From Vallitaleaceae bacterium 9-2 (GTDB lineage Bacteria; Bacillota; Clostridia; Lachnospirales; Vallitaleaceae), in assembly GCA_038396585.1 (NCBI GenBank), contig CP121691.1, positions 2,480,001 to 2,544,000 of the forward strand: DNA of 64,000 nt, written 5' to 3'. Made by a program: the position numbers and the translations under genes. Under the pieces are notes generated by a model. It saw only the letters and a program-made list of their open reading frames with translations. It was not told the origin of the DNA and made no database searches. This document shows, one piece after another, positions 27,977-36,267 of this stretch (positions are counted from its first letter, which is position 1; each line of letters opens with the position of its first letter).

Positions 27977-29188
27977 TTATTCTTCGATAGCGTCAAACAA
28001 CATTTCTTGTGTATCTATATTCTCGTAGAATAGTGCATTGTATGAAATATAACTCATCATACGACGTGTAAACATATCCGAACTATTTTCTGTATATGCA
28101 TACGCACGTACATCATCTGCATATAATCCTTCTTCAATCGCTTTTTCAATAGACGCATTCCATACAAAGTCGCCGTCTCGATCAGAATATCCAAGAGCTC
28201 TTAACACAAGTGTCGTATATTGAGCTTCTGTCATCTGAGCGCTGGCTCCATATAACGTATCTGATATACCATTAACTAATCCCATATGTTGAAGGTAGTT
28301 GATTGTATCTTCTGCCCATGCCGGAACATCTGAAAATCCAGATTCATAATTTGGGTTTTCTTGCGCAAAAGCTTTAATTTCATCTTCTAAACCAAGAAGT
28401 CTAGAATACATAATCGCTCCTTCTGTTCGTGTAAGCTCTCTATCAAGCTCTAATCCCAACTCTGTTCCTTTAAGATATCCCATTGCTTCTAATGCTTCTC
28501 CATGATAATCACGGCTTGTTAAGTCAAGGTCCAAAGACTCTTCTAACTCACGACGTAATGGGTTTTCACTTGGTGCTATCTCAACGCGAACTTCTAAAAA
28601 TCCAAACTGACGCTCTGGAGCCTCAGCAAAAATTTCTTCTGTAAAATCCCAAGTATACACATCACCATCAACATCGTCTGCATTGTGATTAATCACTTCA
28701 AAATCTGTTTCAAAGGAATAGACAAATGCGCCTCCCATAGCTTTAAACATTGTTGACATATCATCCATCTCTTCATTAGCCACCTCTTCATTAACTTCAC
28801 TAAGAGGAATCTCAAATCGATAAACGCCATCTCCTTGGTATGTCCAAGATAAATCTTCTGTTTGAGCAATTTCACTAAAAGCAATCAAAGCATCTTCAAA
28901 CGTAATTGTATATTCTTCTCCAACAAACAACATATCATCTTTGTAATACTCTAGTGGAATCATCTCCATTTGAGCATTCATATCATCCATTTGCGTGCTG
29001 TCAAAAAAATCTGATTCCATACCTGTTGTCTCTTCTTCACCCATAAGACTTTGGTTCACTGCCATTGCTACATTCATGCCGCCTGTTCCGTCTTGTTTTA
29101 GTGTAAATCCTAAGCGAACATCCATACATCCTGAAAACATCATCATTGCAACAAGTAGTCCAAATACTGCTATTAATTTTTTTTGCAT
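27977..29188 (-). CDS. SLH-repeat lipoprotein
   Basis: 403 residues. Lipoprotein signal MQKKLIAVFGLLVAMMMFSGC with lipobox Cys at 21, so likely lipid-anchored outside the membrane. Residues ~25-215 form a beta-rich domain beginning MDVRLGFTLKQDGTGGMNVA, like the LppM-type lipoproteins. The C-terminal ~180 residues hold SLH-like repeats: LTRTEGAIMYSRLLG, FSDVPAWAEDTINYLQHMGLVNG and LYGASAQMTEAQYTTLVLRALG. SLH repeats bind secondary cell-wall polymers, so this may bridge membrane and wall (inference). Acidic overall. Monocistronic or grouped with the two genes upstream; no specific function recognised. Confidence 0.8.
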   Translation of the reverse strand: MQKKLIAVFGLLVAMMMFSGCMDVRLGFTLKQDGTGGMNVAMAVNQSLMGEEETTGMESDFFDSTQMDDMNAQMEMIPLEYYKDDMLFVGEEYTITFEDALIAFSEIAQTEDLSWTYQGDGVYRFEIPLSEVNEEVANEEMDDMSTMFKAMGGAFVYSFETDFEVINHNADDVDGDVYTWDFTEEIFAEAPERQFGFLEVRVEIAPSENPLRRELEESLDLDLTSRDYHGEALEAMGYLKGTELGLELDRELTRTEGAIMYSRLLGLEDEIKAFAQENPNYESGFSDVPAWAEDTINYLQHMGLVNGISDTLYGASAQMTEAQYTTLVLRALGYSDRDGDFVWNASIEKAIEEGLYADDVRAYAYTENSSDMFTRRMMSYISYNALFYENIDTQEMLFDAIEE

Positions 29189-29248
29189 AATTTACCTCTT
29201 TCCTTTATTGTATTATCATCTCCACTTGTCATTATAATATGGATACGG

Positions 29249-29920
29249 CTAAAAATCTATAATTTTATTTTTATTTATCGCTTCAATATTAAAGTTTTTT
29301 ATTGGTCGAATTGTCCCGTTAAAAGTGATTATTTTGTCCATCTGTATTTCCGCTGTAATGCTACGTATATTGCCCCATCCATCCACCACCAAGGTATAAT
29401 CCACTATTATTTTTTGGGCCTGTATGGTGTGCACACTACTGCCGGTCACCACATAACCTCCAACCAGACGCTGGTTAATTGTCATAAGTTTAAATTGGGG
29501 TTCATTCCATTGTTCAACCTCATCGAGTAAACTGTTCAGATCCAAGTTTTGAATTTCATCTTCTTGCTGTCCCAAATCCATTCTATAGACTTGTGGTATA
29601 ACATCCCCCATCTGTATATATAATCCATTGTCTTGCACCATCCCATGGATATGGATAAGTTCTACTTCAAGCTGATCGGATGTGACCATCCCTTTGAATC
29701 TATGCTCATCATCTTGTTGAAGCCACTCATAGCTTCCCTCCACCTGCATTCCTTCATAATCTAGAGTATAATCAATCTCTAGCCCTTCATAAGATTGTAT
29801 TGTACTGATTATATATCTTATTCGCTCTTCATCATCAAGCATCCATGGCAAGAATCCTATAAGATAAACCAACGTCATTGCTAACATTAAAAGTGACAAT
29901 AAACCTATGCCTTTTTTCAT
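29249..29920 (-). CDS. Membrane-anchored hypothetical protein
   Basis: 223 residues with one N-terminal hydrophobic segment (GIGLLSLLMLAMTLVYLIGFLP) acting as a signal anchor; the rest is predicted extracytoplasmic and beta-rich (GLEIDYTLDYEGMQVEGSYEW, GLYIQMGDVIPQVY). No Cys lipobox. Start overlaps the stop of the prepilin-peptidase-like gene by four bases, so the two are coupled; it might be a pilin-associated or substrate protein, but there is no direct evidence. No family recognised. Confidence 0.65.
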   Translation of the reverse strand: MKKGIGLLSLLMLAMTLVYLIGFLPWMLDDEERIRYIISTIQSYEGLEIDYTLDYEGMQVEGSYEWLQQDDEHRFKGMVTSDQLEVELIHIHGMVQDNGLYIQMGDVIPQVYRMDLGQQEDEIQNLDLNSLLDEVEQWNEPQFKLMTINQRLVGGYVVTGSSVHTIQAQKIIVDYTLVVDGWGNIRSITAEIQMDKIITFNGTIRPIKNFNIEAINKNKIIDF

Positions 29921-30525
29921 GATACCATCACCTCACCGAATAAATATATGATAAAACTTAGGGTCATTGCCGGCATAAACGGTATTTGCGTATGTTTGCC
30001 CACCCGTCGACATGCAAATAGTACTACGCAAAAAACTCCATTTAAAACAAAGCTTGTAAATACAATGAGCATGGCTACCTCTACTCCTGTCCACAAAACA
30101 AGTAGGCCACACATAATCATATCTCCATATCCAATAACATGGTTAAGGTATCTTTTGACAATCCAAGTGCATAATACAATAGTAATGAATACTACAATAT
30201 CCATCGTCCGTATTGTTGTCCGTAAAACGCTATGATAAATGATAATAATTGGCGTCAATGCTATAATGGGAAGTATGAGTATTTGTCTGCTAATCATATC
30301 CGATATTAATTCAAAAATAATTAATGTAAATAAAATATACATCATTAAATCTTGAGAATCTATATATGAATCCACTATAACAAAACGCAAAACTGCTACT
30401 ACCATGTAAAATACAATAATATAGTATTTCTTAGTGTTGTGACGCCCTTCTTTATCGATTTGTGCAAAACTCGCTAGAATACATAGTGCCGATAGAATAA
30501 TCGACATTAGAAAAAAAATAGTCAT
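29917..30525 (-). CDS. Prepilin peptidase-like (A24) membrane protein
   Basis: 202 residues, about six TM helices. Two aspartates sit where the A24 family needs them: ISDMISRQILILP (family: IDxxxxxIP) and HVIGYGDMIMCGLL (family: GxGDxxL). The C-terminal IPFMPAMTLSFII resembles IPFGPxLxLG. The N-terminal methylase domain with Cys pairs is missing, as in short TadV/archaeal-type prepilin peptidases. It would cleave leader peptides of type IV pilin-like proteins, though no pilin or pil gene is seen here. GGAGGG before the ATG. Coupled to the downstream membrane-anchored gene. Confidence 0.72.
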   Translation of the reverse strand: MTIFFLMSIILSALCILASFAQIDKEGRHNTKKYYIIVFYMVVAVLRFVIVDSYIDSQDLMMYILFTLIIFELISDMISRQILILPIIALTPIIIIYHSVLRTTIRTMDIVVFITIVLCTWIVKRYLNHVIGYGDMIMCGLLVLWTGVEVAMLIVFTSFVLNGVFCVVLFACRRVGKHTQIPFMPAMTLSFIIYLFGEVMVS

Positions 30526-30613
30526 TATCTCGCCCTCCCGATTAGAGTCTAACAGACTTAAAATCGTTCAGCAAGAGAAAATGACTGTTTGTGCATAATA
30601 TAGGTCTAAGTCC

Positions 30614-31174
30614 TTATACTGTTACATAACCTGTGCGCCGTAATATGGGTATAACATAGGTAGCAGAATATGCCGCTAACATTACTAAAACCAAATCCTT
30701 AATCATATATGGAAACATAATAACAAAAACTTGAGAAAATGCTATCCCAGATTCACTGAACCATTGAAGTATCCAGTAAAAGTAAATATTTCCGATAAGA
30801 TATGCCGCAGCATATCCGGCAAGTACAACACCCATTATTGATTGAAAGCGAATACTTCGCAGCTTTTCAATCCCGAGCCCTATAATAGATGCACAAACCA
30901 TGAAACCAAGAATATATCCAAAGGTACTTTTAAAAATATACTGCACTCCTCCTCCAAGCGAAAACACCGGCATTCCCGCAAGTCCTATAAGGATATAAAT
31001 AAACTGGGATAAAAATCCTTTTTTGGCTCCAAGTAAAATCCCCGCATATACCGCAAAAAATAATTGGAATGTTAACGGTACTCCAAAGGGTGTTGGAAAG
31101 CTTAACTTTGCCCCAACAACCATTAAAGCAGTAAAAAGTCCTATCAAAAGCATATCTCGAGTCGTTAATTTCAT
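30614..31174 (-). CDS. bioY: Biotin ECF transporter substrate-binding subunit
   Basis: 186 residues, six TM helices. S component that captures biotin for an ECF module (EcfA/EcfA'/EcfT, not in this window). Seen: TTRDMLLIGLFTALMVVGA, FGVPLTFQLFFAVYAGILLG, GMPVFSLGGGVQYIFKSTFGYILGF with the conserved G-rich loop, and AAYLIGNIYFYW. Start follows AGGAGG. Its promoter overlaps a BirA-type operator, so repression by biotin-bound BirA is expected. Monocistronic. Confidence 0.95.
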   Translation of the reverse strand: MKLTTRDMLLIGLFTALMVVGAKLSFPTPFGVPLTFQLFFAVYAGILLGAKKGFLSQFIYILIGLAGMPVFSLGGGVQYIFKSTFGYILGFMVCASIIGLGIEKLRSIRFQSIMGVVLAGYAAAYLIGNIYFYWILQWFSESGIAFSQVFVIMFPYMIKDLVLVMLAAYSATYVIPILRRTGYVTV

Positions 31175-31202
31175 ATACGTTCCTCCTATAAATTATAGGG
31201 AT

Positions 31203-31231
31203 AGTATACGTCCTCTTCGCTCAATTGTCAA
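31203..31231 (-). promoter_or_regulatory. bioY promoter
   Basis: -35 TTGACA (31231-31226), 17-base spacer, -10 TATACT (31208-31203) on the minus strand. The -35 lies inside one half-site of the BirA-type operator. Confidence 0.85.
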
Positions 31232-31254
31232 CCTTTTTATTTTAAGGTTAACAA
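31225..31254. promoter_or_regulatory. BirA-type biotin operator
   Basis: Half-sites TTGTCAACC (31225-31233) and GGTTAACAA (31246-31254) form an inverted repeat with a 12-base spacer; one position deviates from symmetry. This matches the TTGTwAACC-spacer-GGTTwACAA form bound by BirA in Firmicutes. It covers the bioY -35 box. Confidence 0.85.
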
Positions 31255-31599
31255 TTAACCATATATTTCATTGATGATAAGAATTTTCCCTCCAGTAGAT
31301 TGAATCTCCATAGCTAAGTGAGGTGTCTCTTGTTTATATGTCTCGGTATAATTATCCAGTAAAGACAAGCTCATTTTTCCTTTTACCTTTACATACCACT
31401 CTTTAGGTACTAGTACGCGAACATTACTGCCTTTAACTGTTAATTTAAGTTTACATGGGCTATTGCCTTTTTTCACATGTCGATAATCTAGTGTTATATT
31501 ACTTAGGCACACGGATGTATCCACATTGGTATCGACAGGTTTTAGATGGAGATGTTCATGCTTAAGACATTTTTTTATTTTTTTTTGCATTGTCATCAT
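31255..31599 (-). CDS. Small beta-rich hypothetical protein
   Basis: 114 residues, no signal or membrane segment. The middle (KLKLTVKGSNVRVLVPKEWYVKVKGKMSLSLLDN) is a run of short strands like the C-terminal beta-helix of LiaF/DUF2807-type proteins, which is the closest resemblance I see. Two adjacent ATGs follow TAGGAG. It starts 6 bases after the DUF523-PrdX fusion gene, so they are co-transcribed, and its stop abuts the bioY operator. Function unknown. Confidence 0.6.
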   Translation of the reverse strand: MMTMQKKIKKCLKHEHLHLKPVDTNVDTSVCLSNITLDYRHVKKGNSPCKLKLTVKGSNVRVLVPKEWYVKVKGKMSLSLLDNYTETYKQETPHLAMEIQSTGGKILIINEIYG

Positions 31600-31605
31600 T
31601 TTCTC

Positions 31606-32511
31606 CTAACATAGTTTATATGTGTGACCAGAGCTAATCATAAATTTTTCAAAATCCGGAAATGTTATCTCAAGGGTTTCATCATTTTGATTTGGATGAA
31701 ACGAAATATTTTGCTCATGATCAAAATCTCGGTCAATATAGACTTCGACTTCATGGTTAACATCATTAATCAAAGCAAATGCGCTTACAGAGCCTGGTTC
31801 AACCTGTAAATAGTTGTTTAAGCGTTTGGGTGAAGCAAAAGATAAGCGCCCTAAATCATTGTCTTGTCCAAATTGCTTTAAATTAAATGGACGGTTATGT
31901 TCCAGAATAACGAGAAAATGCCTGTCCCCTTTTTTATTCCGTAAAAAAAGGTTTTTGCATTGTTGTGCTTGAATATTAATCTCCATTTTATTGGCCTCTT
32001 CCACCGTAAAGACCGGTTCATGTTCATGCTTAGTAAATGCAATTCCATGACTTCCAAGAAAATCATATACTTTGATCTTTTTATAAGGCGCTGTCTCTGA
32101 AGAAAATACTTGAATCCCATTATCTGACAATAGTTTTGCCGTAATTCCCATACCTGAAATTAACTGACTGTCAAAAAAACCGCTGTATATATATTGGCTT
32201 CCACATGAGGGGCTTTTATCTTTTAGTATTGCATATGCAATGTTATGCTTCTTACAAAGGTTAAGCGTCTGCTTTGCCCCTTCGCTAAACTGTGCAGTAA
32301 AATCATTTCCATCTTTTGAATATACATTTTTATGTGCACCCTCGTCTTTTATTTCCATAGGTATCCTTGGTGTAGGCAATCCCGCTATAACCTCCGGACA
32401 GACTTTAAGTATTTTGGACGTGGCTAATTCACGTACTGCTTCTTCATTGATCGCTGCCTTACCATCATAGCGGCAGGGATTTCCCATTATACAACTGCTA
32501 ACAAGAATCAT
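31606..32511 (-). CDS. DUF523 domain fused to PrdX-like aminoacyl-tRNA deacylase domain
   Basis: 301 residues in two parts. Residues 1-~140 are DUF523: VSSCIMGNPCRYDGKAA, CPEVIAGLPTPRIPMEI and LKDKSPSCGSQYIYSG, with four conserved Cys that may bind metal or a cluster. Residues ~147-300 are YbaK/PrdX-like: FTVEEANKM, LFLRNKKGDRHFLVIL with the conserved Lys, LSFASPKRLNNYLQVEPGSVSAFALIND. PrdX-type domains hydrolyse mischarged Ala-tRNAPro in trans. The two halves usually occur as separate proteins; the joined role is unknown. Cytosolic. Ends the flavoprotein-DUF523 pair and is followed by a small beta-rich gene. Confidence 0.85.
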   Translation of the reverse strand: MILVSSCIMGNPCRYDGKAAINEEAVRELATSKILKVCPEVIAGLPTPRIPMEIKDEGAHKNVYSKDGNDFTAQFSEGAKQTLNLCKKHNIAYAILKDKSPSCGSQYIYSGFFDSQLISGMGITAKLLSDNGIQVFSSETAPYKKIKVYDFLGSHGIAFTKHEHEPVFTVEEANKMEINIQAQQCKNLFLRNKKGDRHFLVILEHNRPFNLKQFGQDNDLGRLSFASPKRLNNYLQVEPGSVSAFALINDVNHEVEVYIDRDFDHEQNISFHPNQNDETLEITFPDFEKFMISSGHTYKLC

Positions 32512-32520
32512 ACTTTTCTC

Positions 32521-33123
32521 CTAACTCTTTGATGTTTTTCTATTTTTTCCTTTTTGTTTTTTCTTTTTTTGAACCGAATATCCGAACTTTCCAAGCGCTT
32601 CCCCTAAGCCAAAATACTGACCATGACTATATACTATAGGTTTCGCATGATCCAAATGAAACTTATTATGCTCATCCAAATATTTTTCATCTACATGTAC
32701 ATTAACGACTTTTGCTAAAAACATATGATGGGATCCCAGTTCTTGAACATCCACCGTTTGACACTCAATATTTACCGGACTATCTTTTAGCAAGGGCGCT
32801 TTAATAATATCCCCAATATCATACTTTAACCCCAGCACACTTAATTTATCTTCATGACTTCCACTGCGAACTCCACAATAATCTGTAGCAAAAGCCATAT
32901 CCTGGGTTGTAAGGTTTATTACAAATCCACCTTGTCTTTTGATAATGTCATAAGAGTGTCGTGAGGGTCGAACGGAAATATACGTCATCGGTGGGTTTGT
33001 ACACACCGTTCCTGTCCAGGCTATGGTTAATCCATTATATTCAGTTTCATTTTCTCCACACGTAACGATTACTGAGGGTAGTGGATATAACATATTTCCC
33101 GGTTTCCAAGTTTGTTTACTCAT
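32521..33123 (-). CDS. Flavin reductase-like FMN-binding protein (flavoredoxin family)
   Basis: 200 residues. Split-barrel flavin reductase fold: PLPSVIVTCG at the N-terminus, NGLTIAWTGTVCTNPPMTYISVRPSRHSYDII which forms the FMN site, FVINLTT, and a C-terminal HGQYFGLGEALGKFGYSV typical of the DIM6/NTAB/flavoredoxin proteins of anaerobes. The last ~20 residues are Lys-rich. It probably carries electrons or reduces flavin with NAD(P)H; partner unknown. Lies 9 bases before the DUF523-PrdX gene. Confidence 0.85.
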   Translation of the reverse strand: MSKQTWKPGNMLYPLPSVIVTCGENETEYNGLTIAWTGTVCTNPPMTYISVRPSRHSYDIIKRQGGFVINLTTQDMAFATDYCGVRSGSHEDKLSVLGLKYDIGDIIKAPLLKDSPVNIECQTVDVQELGSHHMFLAKVVNVHVDEKYLDEHNKFHLDHAKPIVYSHGQYFGLGEALGKFGYSVQKKKKQKGKNRKTSKS

Positions 33124-33146
33124 CTATTACCTCCTAGAATTCTAAA

Positions 33147-33181
33147 AAGCTAGACATTCATAACCAATGAAAGTCTAGCTT
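33147..33181 (-). terminator. Intrinsic terminator
   Basis: AAGCTAGAC (33147-33155) pairs with GTCTAGCTT (33173-33181), extended inward after a mismatch by TTCA/TGAA, and is followed on the minus strand by TTTTTAGA. It ends the transcript of the 79-aa gene and aminotransferase upstream of it. Confidence 0.8.
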
Positions 33182-33212
33182 TATTAATGAATGTTCGTGA
33201 CGATGTCAATAA

Positions 33213-33452
33213 CTAGTTAATTTCTTCACGTTGAATAAAAGCAGTTGCACGTTCTTCAAATAGAAAAAAAGCAATAGCATCTTTAGGTTCTGCTTTAAAC
33301 CCACCTTCTTGTGCAATAATTTTCATAAGCGCAAGAATTTCCATCTGCAAAGTATCGGCTAACATACTAACCGAAAGCTTTTCTTCGTTTTCAACTGCAT
33401 ATACAATATATCCCACCGGTTCGTTTGAAATCTGATATTCTACCTTCGTCAT
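33213..33452 (-). CDS. Small acidic hypothetical protein
   Basis: 79 residues, acidic, mixed alpha/beta (EYQISNEPVGYIVYAVENEEK, MLADTLQMEILALMKIIAQEGG). No signal, Cys or catalytic motif. It starts 15 bases after the aminotransferase stop and is followed by a terminator, so the two make a two-gene transcript. No family recognised. Confidence 0.6.
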   Translation of the reverse strand: MTKVEYQISNEPVGYIVYAVENEEKLSVSMLADTLQMEILALMKIIAQEGGFKAEPKDAIAFFLFEERATAFIQREEIN

Positions 33453-33467
33453 ATAATCACTCCAAAT

Positions 33468-34652
33468 CTACTGATATCTTTGCCAAAGTTTTGTAAATGC
33501 AGGTAAGGAGTTTTTAACACGTTGATATGAAATGCAGTAAGCTATTCTTACATATCCTGGACAGCCAAAAGCACTTCCTGGGACTAACAACAAGTTATAT
33601 TCTTTTGCATCTATACAAAATTGTCGATCATCTTCAATCGGAGTTTTTACAAACAAATAAAATGCACCTTGTGGTTCTAGGCAATCAAATCCGGTTTTCG
33701 TTAAATGTTCAAAGAGCAAGTCCCTATTTTTTTTATAAATACTTACATCCACTTCCGAGCCTAATGTCTTGGCGATGACACGTTGAAACAGTGACGGTGC
33801 GTTGACAAATCCAAGAATACGATTCGCCACGTTTAAACCGCCTAGGGTCTCATCTACATGAGCCATTTGGGGATGAACTACAATATAGCCTATACGCTCT
33901 CCAGGCAGGGATAAGGATTTTGAATATGAATAACCGACAAATGTATTCTGATAATAGTTTAAGAGATATGGCACTTCTATATCATCATATACCAATTCTC
34001 TATACGGCTCATCTGAAATCAAATAAATTGTCGTATTGTATTGTTCTTGCTTCTCATTGAGGACTTTTGCCATTTGGGTAAGGGTCTGACTGCTATAGAT
34101 AACACCTGTTGGATTGTTTGGTGAATTAATAATCACAGCCTTTGTTTTGGGTGTGATTACTTCTCTTAGCCCTTCAATATCCGGTTGAAAGGTTTCTGTA
34201 TTTGGTGGAACCACAATAAGGTGTCCATCATAATTATTTACATAGTGTCCATACTCGGTAAAATACGGCGCAAATGTAATAACTTCTTCCCCAGGATTAA
34301 GTATGGTCTTAAGAATAATATTAAGTCCACCTGCGGCCCCCACTGTCATAACAACATGGCGTCCACTAACATCTGTATGATAGTTTTTATTTGTATATGC
34401 CGCAATTGCCTCTCGAACATCCTCAAAACCGGAATTGTTCATATATCCATGAACACGATTTGGGGATTCTTCATTGAGAATCTCTATAATTGCATCCTTG
34501 ACCTCTTTGGGCGGTTCAACATTTGGATTGCCCAAACTAAAATCATATACATTCTCTATCCCGTCACGTTCAGCTAAAAGCTTTCCTTCTTCGAACATGG
34601 CACGGATTAACGAACTGCCAGCAACCAGCTTTTTCATTTTATCTGAAATCAT
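33468..34652 (-). CDS. Class I/II aminotransferase (aspartate aminotransferase-like)
   Basis: 394 residues from the ATG at 34652, which has GGAGG eight bases before it; the longer frame to 34679 does not. Fold-type I PLP enzyme: YDFSLGNPNVEPP, VHGYMNNSGFEDVREAIA, MTVGAAGGLNIILK (PLP-phosphate turn), INSPNNPTGV, ISDEPYRELVYD (Asp and Tyr contacts), YSYSKSLSLPGERIGYI with the Schiff-base Lys, and VRIAYC near the end. Probably transaminates amino acids with 2-oxoglutarate; the exact substrate cannot be read from sequence. Downstream of a small gene-free stretch, upstream of the 79-aa gene. Confidence 0.88.
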   Translation of the reverse strand: MISDKMKKLVAGSSLIRAMFEEGKLLAERDGIENVYDFSLGNPNVEPPKEVKDAIIEILNEESPNRVHGYMNNSGFEDVREAIAAYTNKNYHTDVSGRHVVMTVGAAGGLNIILKTILNPGEEVITFAPYFTEYGHYVNNYDGHLIVVPPNTETFQPDIEGLREVITPKTKAVIINSPNNPTGVIYSSQTLTQMAKVLNEKQEQYNTTIYLISDEPYRELVYDDIEVPYLLNYYQNTFVGYSYSKSLSLPGERIGYIVVHPQMAHVDETLGGLNVANRILGFVNAPSLFQRVIAKTLGSEVDVSIYKKNRDLLFEHLTKTGFDCLEPQGAFYLFVKTPIEDDRQFCIDAKEYNLLLVPGSAFGCPGYVRIAYCISYQRVKNSLPAFTKLWQRYQ

Positions 34653-34707
34653 GAATAACCTCCAACGCACTTTTCTCATAGTTTATCATATTTTCAGATA
34701 ATTGTCA

Positions 34708-35685
34708 TTATGACTTTGTGGAAAGCACCTTTTCAAACGCCTCCAAAATCGTTTGAATATTATCAATATATTGTTCTGATAACGGTGCCACTTTAACCGT
34801 AGCGCCATTGATTTCTTTAGCAATAGTTTCCGCCTGTGAGCTATCAAACTCTTCTTGATAAAAAACAAATTTAATTTCATTTTCCTTCGCAAAATCAATA
34901 ACCTCTTCAATACGTTTTGCTGAGGCTTCTTTTCCGTTTTCTTCTATAGCAATCATGTCCAATTCATAATCATCTGCAAAATAACCAAAAGCAGGATGAT
35001 AAATAATAAATGGCTCATGTGCATACTCTGATAGAGTATCTTTAATTTGCGTATCCAGTCCTTCTAATTCACGAATATATTTTGCACCATTTTGAGCAAA
35101 TGTATCTGCATGCTCAGGGTATATCTTTGATAACTCATCAACAATCACCTCGATCATGACCATAACTCTTTTTGGTGATAACCAAATATGTGGATCTATG
35201 CCTTCATGTTGATGATCATGATCGTCTTCAACATGTTCATCTTCATCATGGTCGTCTCCGTCATGATTTTCTTCGTCATGTTCATCTTCGTCATGATCAT
35301 GCCCTGCGTCAAACTCCCTTGTTGGATATACTTTTGCAACTTCAGAACATAAATCAACCACTTGAACGTCTTCATTAAAGTCTTCTAATCTCGGCAATAT
35401 ATTTGCCTTTTCCGCTGTCACGCCAATGGCAAAATAGATATCCGCATCTGATAGACCTTGAAGTTCTTTTGGAGACGGTTGATAATTCGTCTCACTATAT
35501 CCTGGCGGAATCATCACAGTTACATCCACCAAGTCTTTTGCTACGGCCTCGACAAAGTCCTTTTGCGGTCCAATAGATACTGCTACAGAGGCTTTTTTTG
35601 CTTCCTCTTCTTGCGTACATCCTATTATTGCCATACTGAGTATGACGATTATTGTCAACAAACCAAATATTTTAAATTTTTCCAT
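34708..35685 (-). CDS. znuA: Zinc ABC transporter substrate-binding lipoprotein
   Basis: 325 residues from the ATG at 35685 after GGTGGAG. Lipoprotein signal with Cys in the AIIGC lipobox. Cluster A-I metal-binding protein: VAVSIGPQKDFVEAVA, IPPGYSETNYQPSPKELQGL, DIYFAIGVTAE, then an Asp/Glu/His-rich loop of about 45 residues (roughly 130-175), then GIDPHIWLSPKRV with a metal-binding His and IIYHPAFGYFADDY. The long His/Asp loop favours Zn(II) and may sense or gather it. No ATPase or permease gene follows, so the rest of the transporter is elsewhere. Divergent from a Fur/Zur gene, as expected for zinc control. Confidence 0.9.
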   Translation of the reverse strand: MEKFKIFGLLTIIVILSMAIIGCTQEEEAKKASVAVSIGPQKDFVEAVAKDLVDVTVMIPPGYSETNYQPSPKELQGLSDADIYFAIGVTAEKANILPRLEDFNEDVQVVDLCSEVAKVYPTREFDAGHDHDEDEHDEENHDGDDHDEDEHVEDDHDHQHEGIDPHIWLSPKRVMVMIEVIVDELSKIYPEHADTFAQNGAKYIRELEGLDTQIKDTLSEYAHEPFIIYHPAFGYFADDYELDMIAIEENGKEASAKRIEEVIDFAKENEIKFVFYQEEFDSSQAETIAKEINGATVKVAPLSEQYIDNIQTILEAFEKVLSTKS

Positions 35686-35710
35686 AAATCTACATCTCCA
35701 CCTTTCTAAT

Positions 35711-35725
35711 TGCAAGTCACTTGCA
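35711..35725. promoter_or_regulatory. Perfect palindrome in the znuA leader, candidate operator
   Basis: TGCAAGTCACTTGCA, a 7-1-7 perfect inverted repeat about 15 bases downstream of the znuA -10 and 25 bases before its ATG. The site is placed to block znuA transcription. It does not match the Zur consensus I recall, so the factor is unknown; the divergent Fur-family regulator is the obvious candidate. Confidence 0.5.
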
Positions 35726-35739
35726 TTTAACTTGTTTTT

Positions 35740-35767
35740 ACTATATCACATCTCTTTATTTTGTCAA
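35740..35767 (-). promoter_or_regulatory. znuA promoter
   Basis: -35 TTGACA (35767-35762), 16-base spacer, extended -10 TGATATAGT (TATAGT at 35745-35740) on the minus strand. The -35 is about 30 bases from a TATAAT (35791-35796 region) serving the divergent regulator. Confidence 0.75.
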
Positions 35768-35841
35768 GTTTCTTTTTTTGCGAAAACACAGTATAATAGG
35801 ACTATGACAACATTTAATAATTAAGCGAAAGGAGTTCTATC

Positions 35842-36267
35842 ATGGACTTTCAAAATATAAAGGACGTTCTGCAAAAAAATAACTTTAAAATCACAAAACA
35901 AAGAGAGTATATTCTTGATGTATTAATCACCAATCAACATACTCTCTTATCTGCCGAAACAATTTTAAATTCAGTTCGGGAAAAATTCCCTTCAATTAAT
36001 CTTACAACGATTTATCGAAATCTTGATCAACTCACGCTCCTTGGAGTGCTTGCTATGTTTGCAACCGATGATGGTATCGCACGCTACAAATTAACTTGCG
36101 CTGATCATCACCATCATCACATCATCTGCCAACACTGCGGCAAGGTAAAAATGATAGACTACTGCCCCTTAGAGACGTTATCTGCTCTAGCGTTAGAACA
36201 AGGCTTCCACCTAAGCGACCATAAGATTGAACTTTATGGGCTGTGCGATGAATGCTATACACGATAA
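35842..36267 (+). CDS. zur: Fur-family metal regulator, Zur-like
   Basis: 141 residues. Winged helix ITKQREYILDVLITNQH then SINLTTIYRNLDQLTLLGVL (recognition helix), and a metal domain with CADHHHHHIICQHCGKV and a C-terminal CDECYTR: two CxxC pairs form the structural Zn site. The His run in CADHHHHHIICQ is part of the sensor site. Fur, Zur and PerR cannot be separated with certainty, but position opposite znuA favours Zur. Ribosome site AAAGGAG. Its 3' end overlaps the convergent SatP gene by 13 bases. Confidence 0.85.
   Translation: MDFQNIKDVLQKNNFKITKQREYILDVLITNQHTLLSAETILNSVREKFPSINLTTIYRNLDQLTLLGVLAMFATDDGIARYKLTCADHHHHHIICQHCGKVKMIDYCPLETLSALALEQGFHLSDHKIELYGLCDECYTR

Noticed and set aside
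35172-35378. His-rich plus-strand frame opposite the znuA metal loop
   Set aside because: Complement of GAT/CAT-rich codons encoding the His/Asp loop; a compositional artefact.
35700-35735. AdcR-type site TTAACYRGTTAA in the znuA leader
   Set aside because: Only TTAACTTGTT is present, the second half is incomplete, and the adjacent perfect palindrome is a better candidate.
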